DNA from: Gavia stellata
Lineage: Eukaryota; Chordata; Aves; Gaviiformes; Gaviidae
NCBI RefSeq assembly: GCF_030936135.1
Contig: NW_026776913.1
Span: forward strand, 1-64,000
Reading direction: 5' to 3'
DNA: 64,000 bases
The position numbers and the translations under genes are program-made. A model generated the notes under the pieces. It saw only the letters and a program-made list of their open reading frames with translations, had not been told where the DNA came from and did no database searches. This document shows positions 15,600-28,371 of the stretch, piece after piece. Position 1 is the first letter of the stretch. Each line of letters starts with the position of its first letter.

Positions 15600-17300
15600 G
15601 TTTAGGCTACTAAAACTTCCAACGTACACAGCCTCTCCTGCTCAATCTGGCCCAGAGCTCAACACCGAAATTGCGAACGTCCAGCGACTTGCTCCTACAC
15701 TAAAGGTGCCAGCCCTGAAAGCTCTTGCTGGTCCTCATCTCCCACTGGTAACCTCTAAAACGAACCACTAACACGTGGGCTCTGAACTTGTTTAGGCTAC
15801 TAAAACTTCCAACGTACACAGCCTCTCCTGCTCGAGCTGCCCAAAGTTCAACACCGAAATTGCGAACGTCCCAGCGATTGCTCCTACACTAAAGGTGCCA
15901 GCCCCTGAATGCTGTTGCTCGTCCTCATCTCCCACTGGTAACCTCTAAAACGAACCACAAACACTGGGGCTCTGAACTTGTTTAGGCTACTAAAACTTCC
16001 AACGTTACACAGCCTCTCCTGCTCGAGCTGCCCAAAGTTCAACACCGAAATTGCGAACGTCCAGCGATTGCTCCTACCACTAAAGGGTGCCAGCCCTGAA
16101 AGCTCTTGCCTGGTCCTCATTCCCACTGGTAACCTCTAAAACGAACCACAAACACTTGGGCTCTGAACTTGTTTAGGCTACTAAAACTTCCAACGTACAC
16201 AGCCTCTCCTGCTCGAGCTGCCCAAAGTTCAAGACCGAAAATGCGAACGTCCAGCGATTGCTCCTACACTAAAGGTGCCAGCCCTGAAAGCTCTTGCTGG
16301 TCCTCATCTCCCACTGGTAACCTCTAAACGAACCACAAACACTTGGGCTCTGAACTTGTTTAGGCTACTAAAACTTCCAACGTACACAGCCTCTCATGAT
16401 CGAGCTGGCCCAAAGTTCAACACCGAAATTGTGAACGTCAGCAATTGCTCCTACACTAAAGGTGCCAGCCCTGAATGCTGTTGCTCGACCTCATCTCCCA
16501 CTGGTAACCTCTAAAACGAACCACAAACACTTGGGCTCTGAACTTGTTTAGGCTACTAAAACTTCCCAACGTACACAGCCTCTCCTGCTCGAGCTGGCCA
16601 AAGTTCAACACTGAAATTGCGAACGTCCAGACGATTCCTCCTACACTAAAGGTGCCAGCCCTGAAAGCTCTTGCTGGTCCTCATCTCCCACTGGTAACCT
16701 CTAAAACTAAACACAAACACTTGGGCTCTGAACTTGTTTAGGCTACTAAAACTTCCAACGTACACATCCTCTCCTGCTCGAGCTGGCCAAAGCTCAACAC
16801 CGAAATTGCGAACGTCCAGCGATTGCTCCTACACTAAAGGTGCCAGCCCTGAAAGCTCTTGCTAGTCCTCATCTCCCACTGGTAACCTCTAAAACGAACC
16901 ACAAACACTTGGGCTCTGAACTTGTTTAGGCTACTAAAACTTCCAACGTACACAGCCTCTCCTGCTCAATCTGGCCAGAGCTCAACACCGAAATTGCGAA
17001 CGTCCAGCGATTGCTCCTACACTAAAGGTGCCAGCCCTGAAAGCTCTTGCTGGTCCTCATCTCCCACTGGTAACCTCTAAAACGAACCACAAACACTTGG
17101 GCTCTGAACTTGTTTAGGCTACTAAAACTTCCACGTACACAGCCTCTCCTGCTCGAGCTGGCCAAAGTTCAACACCGAAATTGCGAACGTCCAGCGATTG
17201 CTCCTACACTAAAGGTGCCAGCCCTGAAAGCTCTTGCTGGTCCTCATCTCCCACTGGTAACCTCGAAAACGAACCACAAACACTTGGGCTCTGAACTTGT
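15600..17300. repeat. Left-array block, copy 3, with many private indels
   Basis: The same mark order appears again (CCACTAACACG at 15765, CTCATGATCG at 16393), about 3,205 bp after copy 2. This copy carries many single-base insertions and deletions absent from the other two, such as AACGTTACAC, CTACCACTAAAGGG and GCCTGGTCC between 16000 and 16120. Confidence 0.65.
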
Positions 17301-19526
17301 TTTAGGCTACTAAACTTCCAACGTACACAGCCTCTCCTGCTCGAGCTGCCCAAAGTTCAACACCGAAATTGCGAGCGTCCAGCGATTGCACCTACACTAA
17401 AGGTGCCAGCCCTGAAAGCTCTTGCTGGTCCTCATCTCCCACTGGTAACCTCGAAAACGAACCACAAACACTTGGGCTCTGAACTTGTTTAGGCTACTAA
17501 AACTCCAACGTACACAGCCTCTCCTGCTCAATCTGGCCAGAGCTCAACACCGAAATTGTGAATGTCCAGCGATTGCTCCTACACTAAAGGTGCCTGCCCT
17601 GAATGCTCTTGCTGGTCCTCATCTCCCACTGGTAACCTCTAAAACGAACGACAAACACTTGGGCTCTGAACTTGTTTAGGCTACTAAAACTTCCAACGTA
17701 CACAGCTCTCCTGCTCGAGCTGCCCAAAGTTCAACACCGAAATTGCGAACGTCCAGCGATTGCTCCTACACTAAAGGTGCCAGCCCTGAATACTGTTGCT
17801 GGTCCTCATCTCCCACTGGTAACCTCGAAAACGAACCACAAACACTGGGCTCTGAACTTGTTTAGGCTACTAAAACTTCCAACGTACACAGCCTCTCCTG
17901 CTCGATCTGGCCAAAGTTCAACACCGAAATTGCGAACGTCCAGCGATTGCTCCTACACTAAAGGTGCCAGCCCTGAAAGCTGTTGCTGGTCCTCATCTCC
18001 CACTGGTACCTCGAAAACGAACCACAAACACTTGGGCTCTGAACTTGTTTAGGCTACTAAAACTCCAACGTACACAGCCTCTCCTGCTCGAGCTGGCCAA
18101 AGTTCAACACCGAAATTGCGAGCGTCCAGCGATTGCACCTACACTAAAGGTGCCAGCCCTGAAAGCTCTTGCTGGTCCTCATCTCCCACTGGTAACCTCG
18201 AAAACGAACCACAAACACTTGGGCTCTGAACTTGTTTAGGCTACTAAAACTTCCAACGTACACAGCCTCTCCTGCTCAATCTGGCCAAAGTTCAACACCG
18301 AAATTGCGAACGTACAGCAATTGCTCCTACACTAAAGGGTGCCAGCCCTGAATGCTGTTGCTGGTCCTCATCTCCCACTGGTAACCTCGAAAACGAAACC
18401 ACAAACACTTGGGCCTGATACTTGTTTAGGCTACTAAAACTTCCAACGTACACAGCCTCTCCTGCTCGAGCTGGCCAAAGTTCAACACTGAAATTGCGAA
18501 CGTCCAGCGATTCCTCCTACACTAAAGGTGCCAGCCCTGAAAGCTCTTGCTGGTCCCTCATCTCCCACTGGTAACCTCTAAAACTAAACACAAACACTTG
18601 GGCTCCTGAACTTGTTTAGGCTACTAAAACTTCCAACGTACACATCCTCTCCTGCTCGAGCTGGCAAAGCTCAACACCGAAATTGCGAACATCCAGCGAT
18701 TGCTCCTACACTAAAGGTGCCAGCCCTGATACTGTTGCTGGTCCTCATCTCCCACTGGTAACCTCGAAAACGAACCACAAACACTTGGGCTCTGAACTTG
18801 TTTAGGCTACTAAAACTTCCAACGTACACAGCCTCTCCTGCTCAATCTGGCCAGAGCTCAACACCGAAATTGCGAACGTCCAGCGATTGCTCCTACACTA
18901 AAGGTGCCAGCCCTGAAAGCTCTTTGCTGGTCCTCATCTCCCACTGGTAACCTCTAAAACGAACCACAAACACTTGGGCTCTGAACTTGTTTAGGCTACT
19001 AAAAACTTCCAACGTACACAGCCTCTCCTGCTCGAGCTGGCCAAAGTTCAACACGAAATTGCGAACGTCCAGCGATTGCTCCTACACTAAAGGTGCCAGC
19101 CCTGAAAGCTCTTGCTGGTCCTCATCTCCCACTGGTAACCTCTAAAACGAACCACAAACACTTGGGCTCTGAACTTGTTTTAGGCTACTAAAACTTCCAA
19201 CGTACACAGCCCTCCTGCTCGAGCTGCCCAAGTTCAACACCGAAATTGCGAGCGTCCAGCGATTGCACCCTACACTAAAGGTGCCAGCCCTGAAAGCTCT
19301 TGCTGGTCCTCATCTCCCACTGGTAACCTCTAAAACTATACACAAACCACTTGGGCTCTGAACTTGTTTAGGCTACTAAAACTTCCAACGTACACAGCCT
19401 CTCCTGCTCAATCTTGGCAGAGCTCAACACCGAAATTGTGAATGTCCAGCGATTGCTCCTACACTAAAGGTTGCCTGCCCTGAATGCTCTTGCTGGTCCT
19501 CATCTCCCACTGGTAACCTCTAAACG

Positions 19527-19549
19527 AAAAAAAAAGAAAAAAACGCACC
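19527..19549. repeat. A-rich insertion inside a satellite unit
   Basis: In place of the usual AAACGAACCACAAAC, the unit carries a run of about nine A, a G, seven more A, then CGCACC before returning to register at ACAAACACTTGGG. It adds roughly 20 bases. No target duplication is visible. It may be a polymerase or assembly artefact rather than a small insertion. Confidence 0.6.
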
Positions 19550-22500
19550 CACAAACACTTGGGCTCTGAACTTGTTTAGGCTACTAAAACTTCCAACGTA
19601 CACAGCCTCTCCTGCTCGAGCTGCCCAAAGTTCAACACCGAAATTGCGAACGTCCAGCGATTGCTCCTACACTAAAGGTGCCAGCCCTGAATACTGTTGC
19701 TGGTCCTCATCTCCCACTGGTAACCTCGAAAACGAACCACAAACACTGGGCTCTGAACTTGTTTAGGCTACTAAAACTTCCAACGTACACAGCCTCTCCT
19801 GCTCGATCTGGCCAAAGTTCAACACCGAAATTGCGAACGTCCAGCGATTGCTCCTACACTAAAGGGGCCAGCCCTGGAAAAGCTGTTGCTGGTCCTCATC
19901 TCCCACTGGTAACCTCGAAAACGAACCACAAACACTTGGGCTCTGAACTTGTTTAGGCTACTAAAACTTCCAACGTACACAGCCTCTCCTGCTCGAGTTG
20001 GCCAAAGTTTCAACACCGAAATTGCGAGCGTCCAGCGATTGCACCTACACTAAAGGTGCCAGCCCTGAAAGCTCTTGCTGGTCCTCATCTCCCACTGGTA
20101 ACCTCGAAAACGAACCACAAACACTTGGCTCTGAACTTGTTTAGGCTACTAAAACTTCCAACGTACACAGCCTCTCCTGCTCGAGCTGCCCAAAGTTCAA
20201 CACCGAAATTGTGAACGTCCAGCGATTGCTCCTACACTAAAGGTGCCAGCCCTGAAAGCTCTTGCTGGTCCTCATCTCCCACTGGTAACCTCGAAAACGA
20301 ACCACAAACACTTGGGCTCTGAACTTGTTTAGGCTACTAAAACTTCCAACGTACACAGCCTCTCCTGCTCAATCTGGCCAGAGCTCAACACCGAAATTGC
20401 GAACGTCCAGCGATTGCTCCTACACTAAAGGTGCCAGCCCTGAAAGCTGTTGCTCGTCCTCATCTCCCACTGGTAACCTCGAAAACGAACCACAAACACT
20501 TGGGCTCTGAACTTGTTTAGGCTACTAAAACTTCCAACGTACACAGCCTCTCCTGCTCGAGCTGGCCAAAGTTCAACACCGAAATTGCGAACGTCCAGCG
20601 ATTGCTCCTACACTAAAGGTGCCAGCCCTGAAAGCTCTTGCTCGTCCTCATCTCCCACTGGTAACCTCTAAAACGAACCACAAACACTGGGGCTCTGACT
20701 TGTTTAGGCTACTAAAACTTCAACGTACACAGCCCTCTCCTGCTCGAGCTGCCCAAAGTTCAACACCGAAATTGCGAACGTCCAGCGATTGCTCCTACAC
20801 TAAAGGTTGCCAGCCCTGAAAGCTCTTGCTGGTTCCTCATCTCCCACTGGTAACCTCGAAACGAACCACAAACACTTGGGCTCTGAACTTGTTTAGGCTT
20901 ACTAAAACTTCCAACGTACACAGCCTCTCATGATCGAGCTGGCCAAAGTTCAACACCGAAATTGTGAACGTCCAGCAATTGCTCCTACACTAAAGGTGCC
21001 AGCCCTGAATGCTGTTGCTGTGTCCTCATCTCCACCTGGTAACCTCTAAAACCAACCACAAACACTTGGGCTCTGAACTTGTTTAGGCTACTAAAACTTC
21101 CAACGTACACAGCCTCTCCTGCTCGAGCTGGCCAAAGTTCAACACCGAAATTGCGAACGTCCAGCGATTGCTCCTACACTGAAGGGTGACAGCCCTGAAA
21201 GCCCTTGCTGGTCCCCATCTCCCACTGGTAACCTCGAAAACGAACACAACACCTTGGGGCTCTGAACTTGTTTAGGCTACTAAAACTTCCAACGTACACA
21301 GCCTCTCCTGCTCGAGCTGCACAAAGTTCAACACCGAAATTCGAACGTCCAGCGATTGCTCCTACACTAAAGGTGCCAGCCCTGAATGCTGTTGCTGGTC
21401 CTCATCTCCCACTGGTAACCTCTAAAACGAACCCACAAACACGTGGGCTCCTGAACTTGTTTAGGCTACTAAAACTTCAACGTACACAGCCTCTCCTGCT
21501 CGAGCTGCCCAAAGTTCAACACCGAAATTGCGAACGTCCAGCGATTGCTCCTACACTAAAGGTGCCAGCCCTGAATGCTGTTGCTCGTCCTCATCTCCCA
21601 CTGGTAACCTCTAAAACGAACCACAAACACTGGGGCTCTGAACTTGTTTAGGCTACTAAAACTTCCAACGTACACAGCCTCTCCTGCTCGAGCTGCCCAA
21701 AGTTCAACACCGAAATTGCGAACGTCCAGCGATTGCTCCTACACTAAAGGTTGCCAGCCCTGGAAAGCTCTTGCTGGTCCTCATTCCCACTGGTAACCTC
21801 GAAAACGAACCACAAACACTTGGGCTCTGAACTTGTTTAGGCTACTAAAACTTCCAACGTACACAGCCTCTCCTGCTCGAGCTGCCAAAGTTCAAGACCG
21901 AAATTGCGAACGTCCAGCGATTGCTCCTACACTAAAGGTGCCAGCCCTGAAAGCTCTTGCTGGTCCTCATCTCCCACTGGTAACCTCTTAAAACGAACCA
22001 CAAACACTTGGGCTCTGAACTTGTTTAGGCTACTAAAACTTCCAACGTACACAGCCTCTCATGATCGAGCTGGCCAAAGTTCAACACCGAAATTGTGAAC
22101 GTCTCAGCAATTGCTCCTACACTAAAGGTGCCAGCCCTGAATGCTGTTGCTCGACCTCATCTCCCACTGGTAACCTCTAAAACTAACCACAAACACTTGG
22201 GCTCTGAACTTGTTTAGGCTACTAAAACTTCCAACGTACACAGCCCTCTCCTGCTGAGCTGGCCAAGTTCAACACCGAAATTGCGAACGTCCAGCGATTG
22301 CACCTACTAAAGGTGCCAGCCCCCTGAAAGCACTTGCTGGTTCTCATTCCCACTGGTAACCTCTAAAACGAACCAAAAAAACTTGGGGCTCTGAACTTGT
22401 TTAGGCTACTAAAACTTCCAACGTACACAGCCTCTCCTGCTCGAGCTGGCCAAAGTTCAACACCGAAATTGCGAACGTCCAGCGATTGCTCCTACACTAA

Positions 22501-23148
22501 AGGTGCCAGCCCTGAAAGCTCTTGGCTGGTCCTCATCTCCCACTGGTAACCTCTAAAAAGTACCACAAACACTTGGGCTCTGAACTTGTTTAGGCTACTA
22601 AAAACTTCCACCCGTACACAGGCCTCTCCTGCCTCAATCTGGCCAGAGCTCAACACCGAAATTGCGAACGTCCAGCGATTGCACCTACACTAAAGTGCCA
22701 GCCCTGAAAGCTCTTGCTGGTCCTCATCTCCCACTGGTAACCTCGAAAACGAACCACAAACACTTGGGCTCTGAACTTGTTTAGGCTACTAAAACTTCCA
22801 ACGTACACAGCCTCTCCTGCTCGAGCTGGCCAAAGTTCAACACCGAAATTGCGAACGTCCAGCGATTGCTCCTACACTAAAGGTGCCAGCCCTGAAGCTC
22901 TTGCTGGTCCTCATTCCCACTGGTAACCTCTAAAACGAACCACAAACACTTGGGCTCTGAACTTGTTTAGGCTACTAAAACTTCCAACGTACACAGCCTC
23001 TCCTGCTCGAGCTGCCATAGTTCAAGACCGAAATTGCGAACGTCAGCGATTGCTCCTACACTAAAGGTGCCAGCCCTGAAAGCTCTTGCTGGTCCTCATC
23101 TCCCACTGGTAACCTCTAAAACCAACCACAAACACTTGGGCTCTGAAC

Positions 23149-23314
23149 TTGTTTAGGCTACTAAAACTTCCAACGTACAACAGCCTCTCCCTGCTCGGCT
23201 GGCCAAAGTTCAACACCGAAATTGCGAACGTCCAGCGATTGCTCCTACACTGAAGGTGACAGCCTGAAAGCCCTTGCTGGTCCTCATCTCCCACTGGTAA
23301 CCTCGAAAACGAAC
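23149..23314. repeat. Satellite unit with a 41-bp internal deletion at its right end
   Basis: After GAAAACGAAC (ending 23314) the sequence jumps straight to TTCCAACGTACAC. It lacks the normal CACAAACACTTGGG...ACTAAAAC stretch, about 41 bp, that spans the unit boundary. Both deletion ends carry AAC, so a short-homology deletion fits. It is the only such truncated unit I saw. Confidence 0.8.
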
Positions 23315-24234
23315 TTCCAACGTACACAGCCTCTCATGATCGAGCTGGCCAAAGTTCAACACCGAAATTGCGAACGTCCAGCGATTGCTCCTACACTAAA
23401 GGTGCCAGCCCTGAATGCTGTTGCTCGACCTCATCTCCCACTGGTAACCTCCAAAACGAACCACAAACACTTGGGCTCTGAACTTGTTTAGGCTACTAAA
23501 ACTTCCAACGTACACAGCCTCTCCTGCTTGAGCTGGCCAAAGTTCAACACCGAAATTGCGAACGTCCAGCGATTGCACCTACACTAAAGGTGCCAGCCCT
23601 GAAAGCTCTTGCTGGTCCTCATTCCCACTGGTAACCTCTAAAACGAACCAAAAACACTTGGGCTCTGAACTTGTTTAGGCTACTAAAACTTCCAACGTAC
23701 ACAGCCTCTCCTGCTCGAGCTGCCCAAAGTTCAACACCGAAATTGCGAACGTCCAGCGATTGCTCCTACACTAAAGGTGCCAGCCCTGAAAGCTCTTGCT
23801 GGTCCTCATCTCCCACTGGTAACCTCGAAAACGAACCACTAACACTTGGGCTCTGAACTTGTTTAGGCTACTAAAACTTCCAACGTACACAGCCTCTCCT
23901 GCTCAATCTGGCCAGAGCTCAACACCGAAATTGCGAACGTCCAGCGATTGCACCTACACTAAAGGTGCCAGCCCTGAAAGCTCTTGCTGGTCCTCATCTC
24001 CCACTGGTAACCTCGAAAACGAACCACAAACACTTGAGCTCTGAACTTGTTTAGGCTACTAAAACTTCCAACGTACACAGCCTCTCCTGATAAATATGGT
24101 CAGAGCTCAACACCGAAATTGCGAACGTCCAGCGATTGCTCCTACACTAAAGGTGCCTGCCCTGAATGCTCTTGCTCGTCCTCATCTCCCACTGGTAACC
24201 TCTAAAACGAACCACAAACACTTGGGCTCTGAAC

Positions 24235-25174
24235 TTGTTTAGGCTACTAAAACTTCCAACGTACACAGCCTCTCCTGCTCGAGCTGGCCTAAGATCAACA
24301 CTGAAATTGCGAACGTCCAGCGATTGCTCCTACACTAAAGGTGCCAGCCCTGAAAGCTCTTGCTGGCCCTCATCTCCCACTGGTAACCTCGAAAACGAAC
24401 CACAAACACTTGGGCTCTGAACTTGTTTAGGCTACTAAAACTTCCAACGTACACAGCCTCTCCTGCTCAAGTTGGCCAAAGTTCAACACCGAAATTGCGA
24501 ACGTCCAGCGATTGCTCCTACACTAAAGGTGCCAGCCCTGAAAGCTCTTGCTCGTCCTCATCTCCCACTGGTAACCACGAAAACGAACCACAAACACTTG
24601 GGCTCTGAACTTGTTTAGGCTACTAAAACTTCCAACGTACACAGCCTCTCCTGCTCGAGCTGGCCTAAGTTCAACACCGAAATTGCGAACGTCCAGCGAT
24701 TGCTCCTACACTAAAGGTGCCAGCCCTGAAAGCTGTTGCTGGTCCTCATCTCCCACTGGTAACCTCGAAAACGAACCACAAACACTTGGGCTCTGAACTT
24801 GTTTAGGCTACTAAAACTTCCAACGTACACAGCCTCTCCTGCTCGAGCTGCCCAAAGTTCAACACCGAAATTGCGAACGTCCAGCGATTGCTCCTACACT
24901 GAAGGTGCCAGCCCTGAATGCTATTGCTCGTCCTCATCTCCCACTGGTAACCTCTAAAACGAACCACAAACACTTGGGCTCTGAACTTGTTTAGGCTACT
25001 AAAACTTCCAATGTACACATCCTCTCCTTCTCGAGCTGCCCAAAGTTCAAGACCGAAATTGCGAACGTCCAGCGATTGCTCCTACACTAAAGGTGCCAGC
25101 CCTGAAAGCTCTTGCTGGTCCTCATCTCCCACTGGTAACCTCTAAAACGAACCACAAACACTTGGGCTCTGAAC
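24235..25174. repeat. 5-unit block, first of three copies
   Basis: These five units (940 bp) contain, in order, the CCTAAGATCAACACTG variant with CTGGCCCTCATC, a unit with AAGTTGGCC and GTAACCACGAAAAC, a unit with GGCCTAAGTTC, a unit with CACTGAAGGTGCC, and a unit with CCAATGTACACATCC and CCTTCTCGAG. The same order appears at 26117-27056 and 30444-31383, offset by 1,882 and a further 4,327 bp. Units on the right flank differ between copies, so this block was copied separately from the larger 14-unit event. Confidence 0.8.
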
Positions 25175-25738
25175 TTGTTTAGGCTACTAAAACTTCCAAC
25201 GTACACAGCCTCTCCTGCTCAATCTGGCCAGAGCTCAACACCAAAATTGCGAACGTCCAGCGATTGCTCCTACACTAAAGGTGCCAGCCCCGAAAGATAT
25301 TGCTGGTCCTCATCTCCCACTGGTAACCTCGAAAACGAACCACAAACACTTGGGCTCTGAACTTGTTTAGGCTACTAAAACTTCCAACGTACACAGCCTC
25401 TCCTGCTCGAGCTGCCCAAAGTTCAACACCGAAATTGCGAACGTCCAGCGATTGCTCCTACACTAAAGGTGCCAGCACTGAAAGCTCTTGCTGGTCCTCA
25501 TCTCCCACTGGTAACCTCGAAAACGAACCACAAACACTTGGGCTCTGAACTTGTTTAGGCTACTAAAACTTCCAACGTACACAGCCTCTCCTGCTCGAGC
25601 TGGCCAAAGTTCAACACCGATATTGTGAACGTCCAGCGATTGCTCCTACACTAAAGGTGCCAGCCCTGAAAGCTCTTGCTGGTCCTCATCTCCCACTGGT
25701 AACCTCTAAAACGAACCACAAACACTTGGGCTCTGAAC

Positions 25739-28371
25739 TTGTTTAGGCTACTAAAACTTCCAACGTACACAGCCTCTCCTGCTCGAGCTGGCCTAAGATC
25801 AACACTGAAATTGCGAACGTCCAGCGATTGCTCCTACACTAAAGGTGCCAGCCCTGGATGCTGTTGCTTGTCCTCATCTCCCACTGGTAACCTCTAAAAC
25901 GAACCACAAACACTTGTAGGCTCTGAACTTGTTTAGGCTACTAAAACTTCCAATGTACACAGCCTCTCCTGCTCGAGCTGCCCAAAGTTCAACACCGAAA
26001 TTGTGAACGTCCAGCGATTGCTCCTACACTAAAGGTGCCAGCCCTGAAAGCTGTTGCTGGTCCTCATCTCCCACTGGTAACCTCGAAAACGAACCACAAA
26101 CACTTGGGCTCTGAACTTGTTTAGGCTACTAAAACTTCCAACGTACACAGCCTCTCCTGCTCGAGCTGGCCTAAGATCAACACTGAAATTGCGAACGTCC
26201 AGCGATTGCTCCTACACTAAAGGTGCCAGCCCTGAAAGCTCTTGCTGGCCCTCATCTCCCACTGGTAACCTCGAAAACGAACCACAAACACTTGGGCTCT
26301 GAACTTGTTTAGGCTACTAAAACTTCCAACGTACACAGCCTCTCCTGCTCGAGTTGGCCAAAGTTCAACACCGAAATTGCGAACGTCCAGCGATTGCTCC
26401 TACACTAAAGGTGCCAGCCCTGAAAGCTCTTGCTCGTCCTCATCTCCCACTGGTAACCACGAAAACGAACCACAAACACTTGGGCTCTGAACTTGTTTAG
26501 GCTACTAAAACTTCCAACGTACACAGCCTCTCCTGCTCGAGCTGGCCTAAGTTCAACACCGAAATTGCGAACGTCCAGCGATTGCTCCTACACTAAAGGT
26601 GCCAGCCCTGAAAGCTCTTGCTGGTCCTCATCTCCCACTGGTAACCTCGAAAACGAACCACAAACACTTGGGCTCTGAACTTGTTTAGGCTACTAAAACT
26701 TCCAACGTACACAGCCTCTCCTGCTCGAGCTGCCCAAAGTTCAACACCGAAATTGCGAACGTCCAGCGATTGCTCCTACACTGAAGGTGCCAGCCCTGAA
26801 TGCTCTTGCTCGTCCTCATCTCCCACTGGTAACCTCTAAAACGAACCACAAACACTTGGGCTCTGAACTTGTTTAGGCTACTAAAACTTCCAATGTACAC
26901 ATCCTCTCCTTCTCGAGCTGCCCAAAGTTCAAGACCGAAATTGCGAACGTCCAGCGATTGCTCCTACACTAAAGGTGCCAGCCCTGAAAGCTCTTGCTGG
27001 TCCTCATCTCCCACTGGTAACCTCTAAAACGAACCACAAACACTTGGGCTCTGAACTTGTTTAGGCTACTAAAACTTCCAACGTACACAGCCTCTCCTGC
27101 TCGAGCTGCCCAAAGTTCAACACCGAAATTGCGAACGTCCAGCGATTGCTCCTACACTAAAGGTGCCAGCCCTGAAAGCTGTTGCTGGTCCTCATCTCCC
27201 ACTGGTAACCTCGAAAACGAACCACAAACACTTGGGCTCTGAACTTGTTTAGGCTACTAAAACTTCCAACGTACACAGCCTCTCCTGCTCGAGCTGGCCA
27301 AAGTTCAACACCGAAATTGCGAACGTCCAGCGATTGCTCCTACACTAAAGGTGCCAGCCCTGAAAGCTCTTGCTGGTCCTCATTCCCACTGGTAACCTCT
27401 AAAACGAACCACAAACACTTGGGCTCTGAACTTGTTTAGGCTACTAAAACTTCCAACGTACACAGCCTCTCCTGCTCGAGCTGGCCAAAGTTCAACACCG
27501 AAATTGCGAACGTCCAGCGATTGCTCCTACACTAAAGGTGCCAGCCCCGAAAGATATTGCTGGTCCTCATCTCCCACTGGTAACCTCGAAAACGAACCAC
27601 AAACACTTGGGCTCTGAACTTGTTTAGGCTACTAAAACTTCCAACGTACACAGCCTCTCCTGCTCGAGCTGGCCAAAGTTCAACACCGAAATTGCGAACG
27701 TCCAGCGATTGCTCCTACACTAAAGGTGCCAGCCCTGAAAGCTCTTGCTGGTCCTCATCTCCCACTGGTAACCTCGAAAACGAACCACAAACACTTGGGC
27801 TCTGAACTTGTTTAGGCTACTAAAACTTCCAACGTACACAGCCTCTCCTGCTCGAGCTGGCCAAAGTTCAACACCGAAATTGTGAACGTCCAGCGATTGC
27901 TCCTACACTAAAGGTGCCAGCCCTGAAAGCTCTTGCTGGTCCTCATCTCCCACTGGTAACCTCGAAAACGAACCACAAACACTTGGGCTCTGAACTTGTT
28001 TAGGCTACTAAAACTTCCAACGTACACAGCCTCTCCTGCTCGAGCTGGCCAAAGTTCAACACCGAAATTGCGAACGTCCAGCGATTGCTCCTACACTAAA
28101 GGTGCCTGCCCTGAATGCTGTTGCTGGTCCTCATCTCCCACTGGTAACCTCGAAAACGAACCACAAACACTTGGGCTCTGAACTTGTTTAGGCTACTAAA
28201 ACTTCCAACGTACACAGCCTCTCCTGCTCGAGCTGGCCAAAGTTCAACACCGAAATTGCGAACGTCCAGCAATTGCTCCTACACTAAAGGTGCCTGCCCT
28301 GAATGCTCTTGCTGGTCCTCATCTCCCACTGGTAACCTCTAAAACGAACCACAAACACTTGGGCTCTGAAC
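25739..28371. repeat. 14-unit higher-order block, copy 1
   Basis: This stretch of 14 satellite units (2,633 bp) recurs at 30066-32698. Each recognisable unit has a partner exactly 4,327 bp downstream: 26117/30444, 26305/30632, 26493/30820, 27057/31384, 27432/31759, 27620/31947 and 27996/32323. Rare marks are shared, including the TA insertion at 25917, the GGATGCTGTTGCTTGTCC variant, the CCTAAGATCAACACTG variant and the 187-bp unit with CATTCCC for CATCTCCC. Homology in unit order stops on both sides. The preceding units (25551 and 29878) and following units (28372 and 32699) are of different types. Confidence 0.85.
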
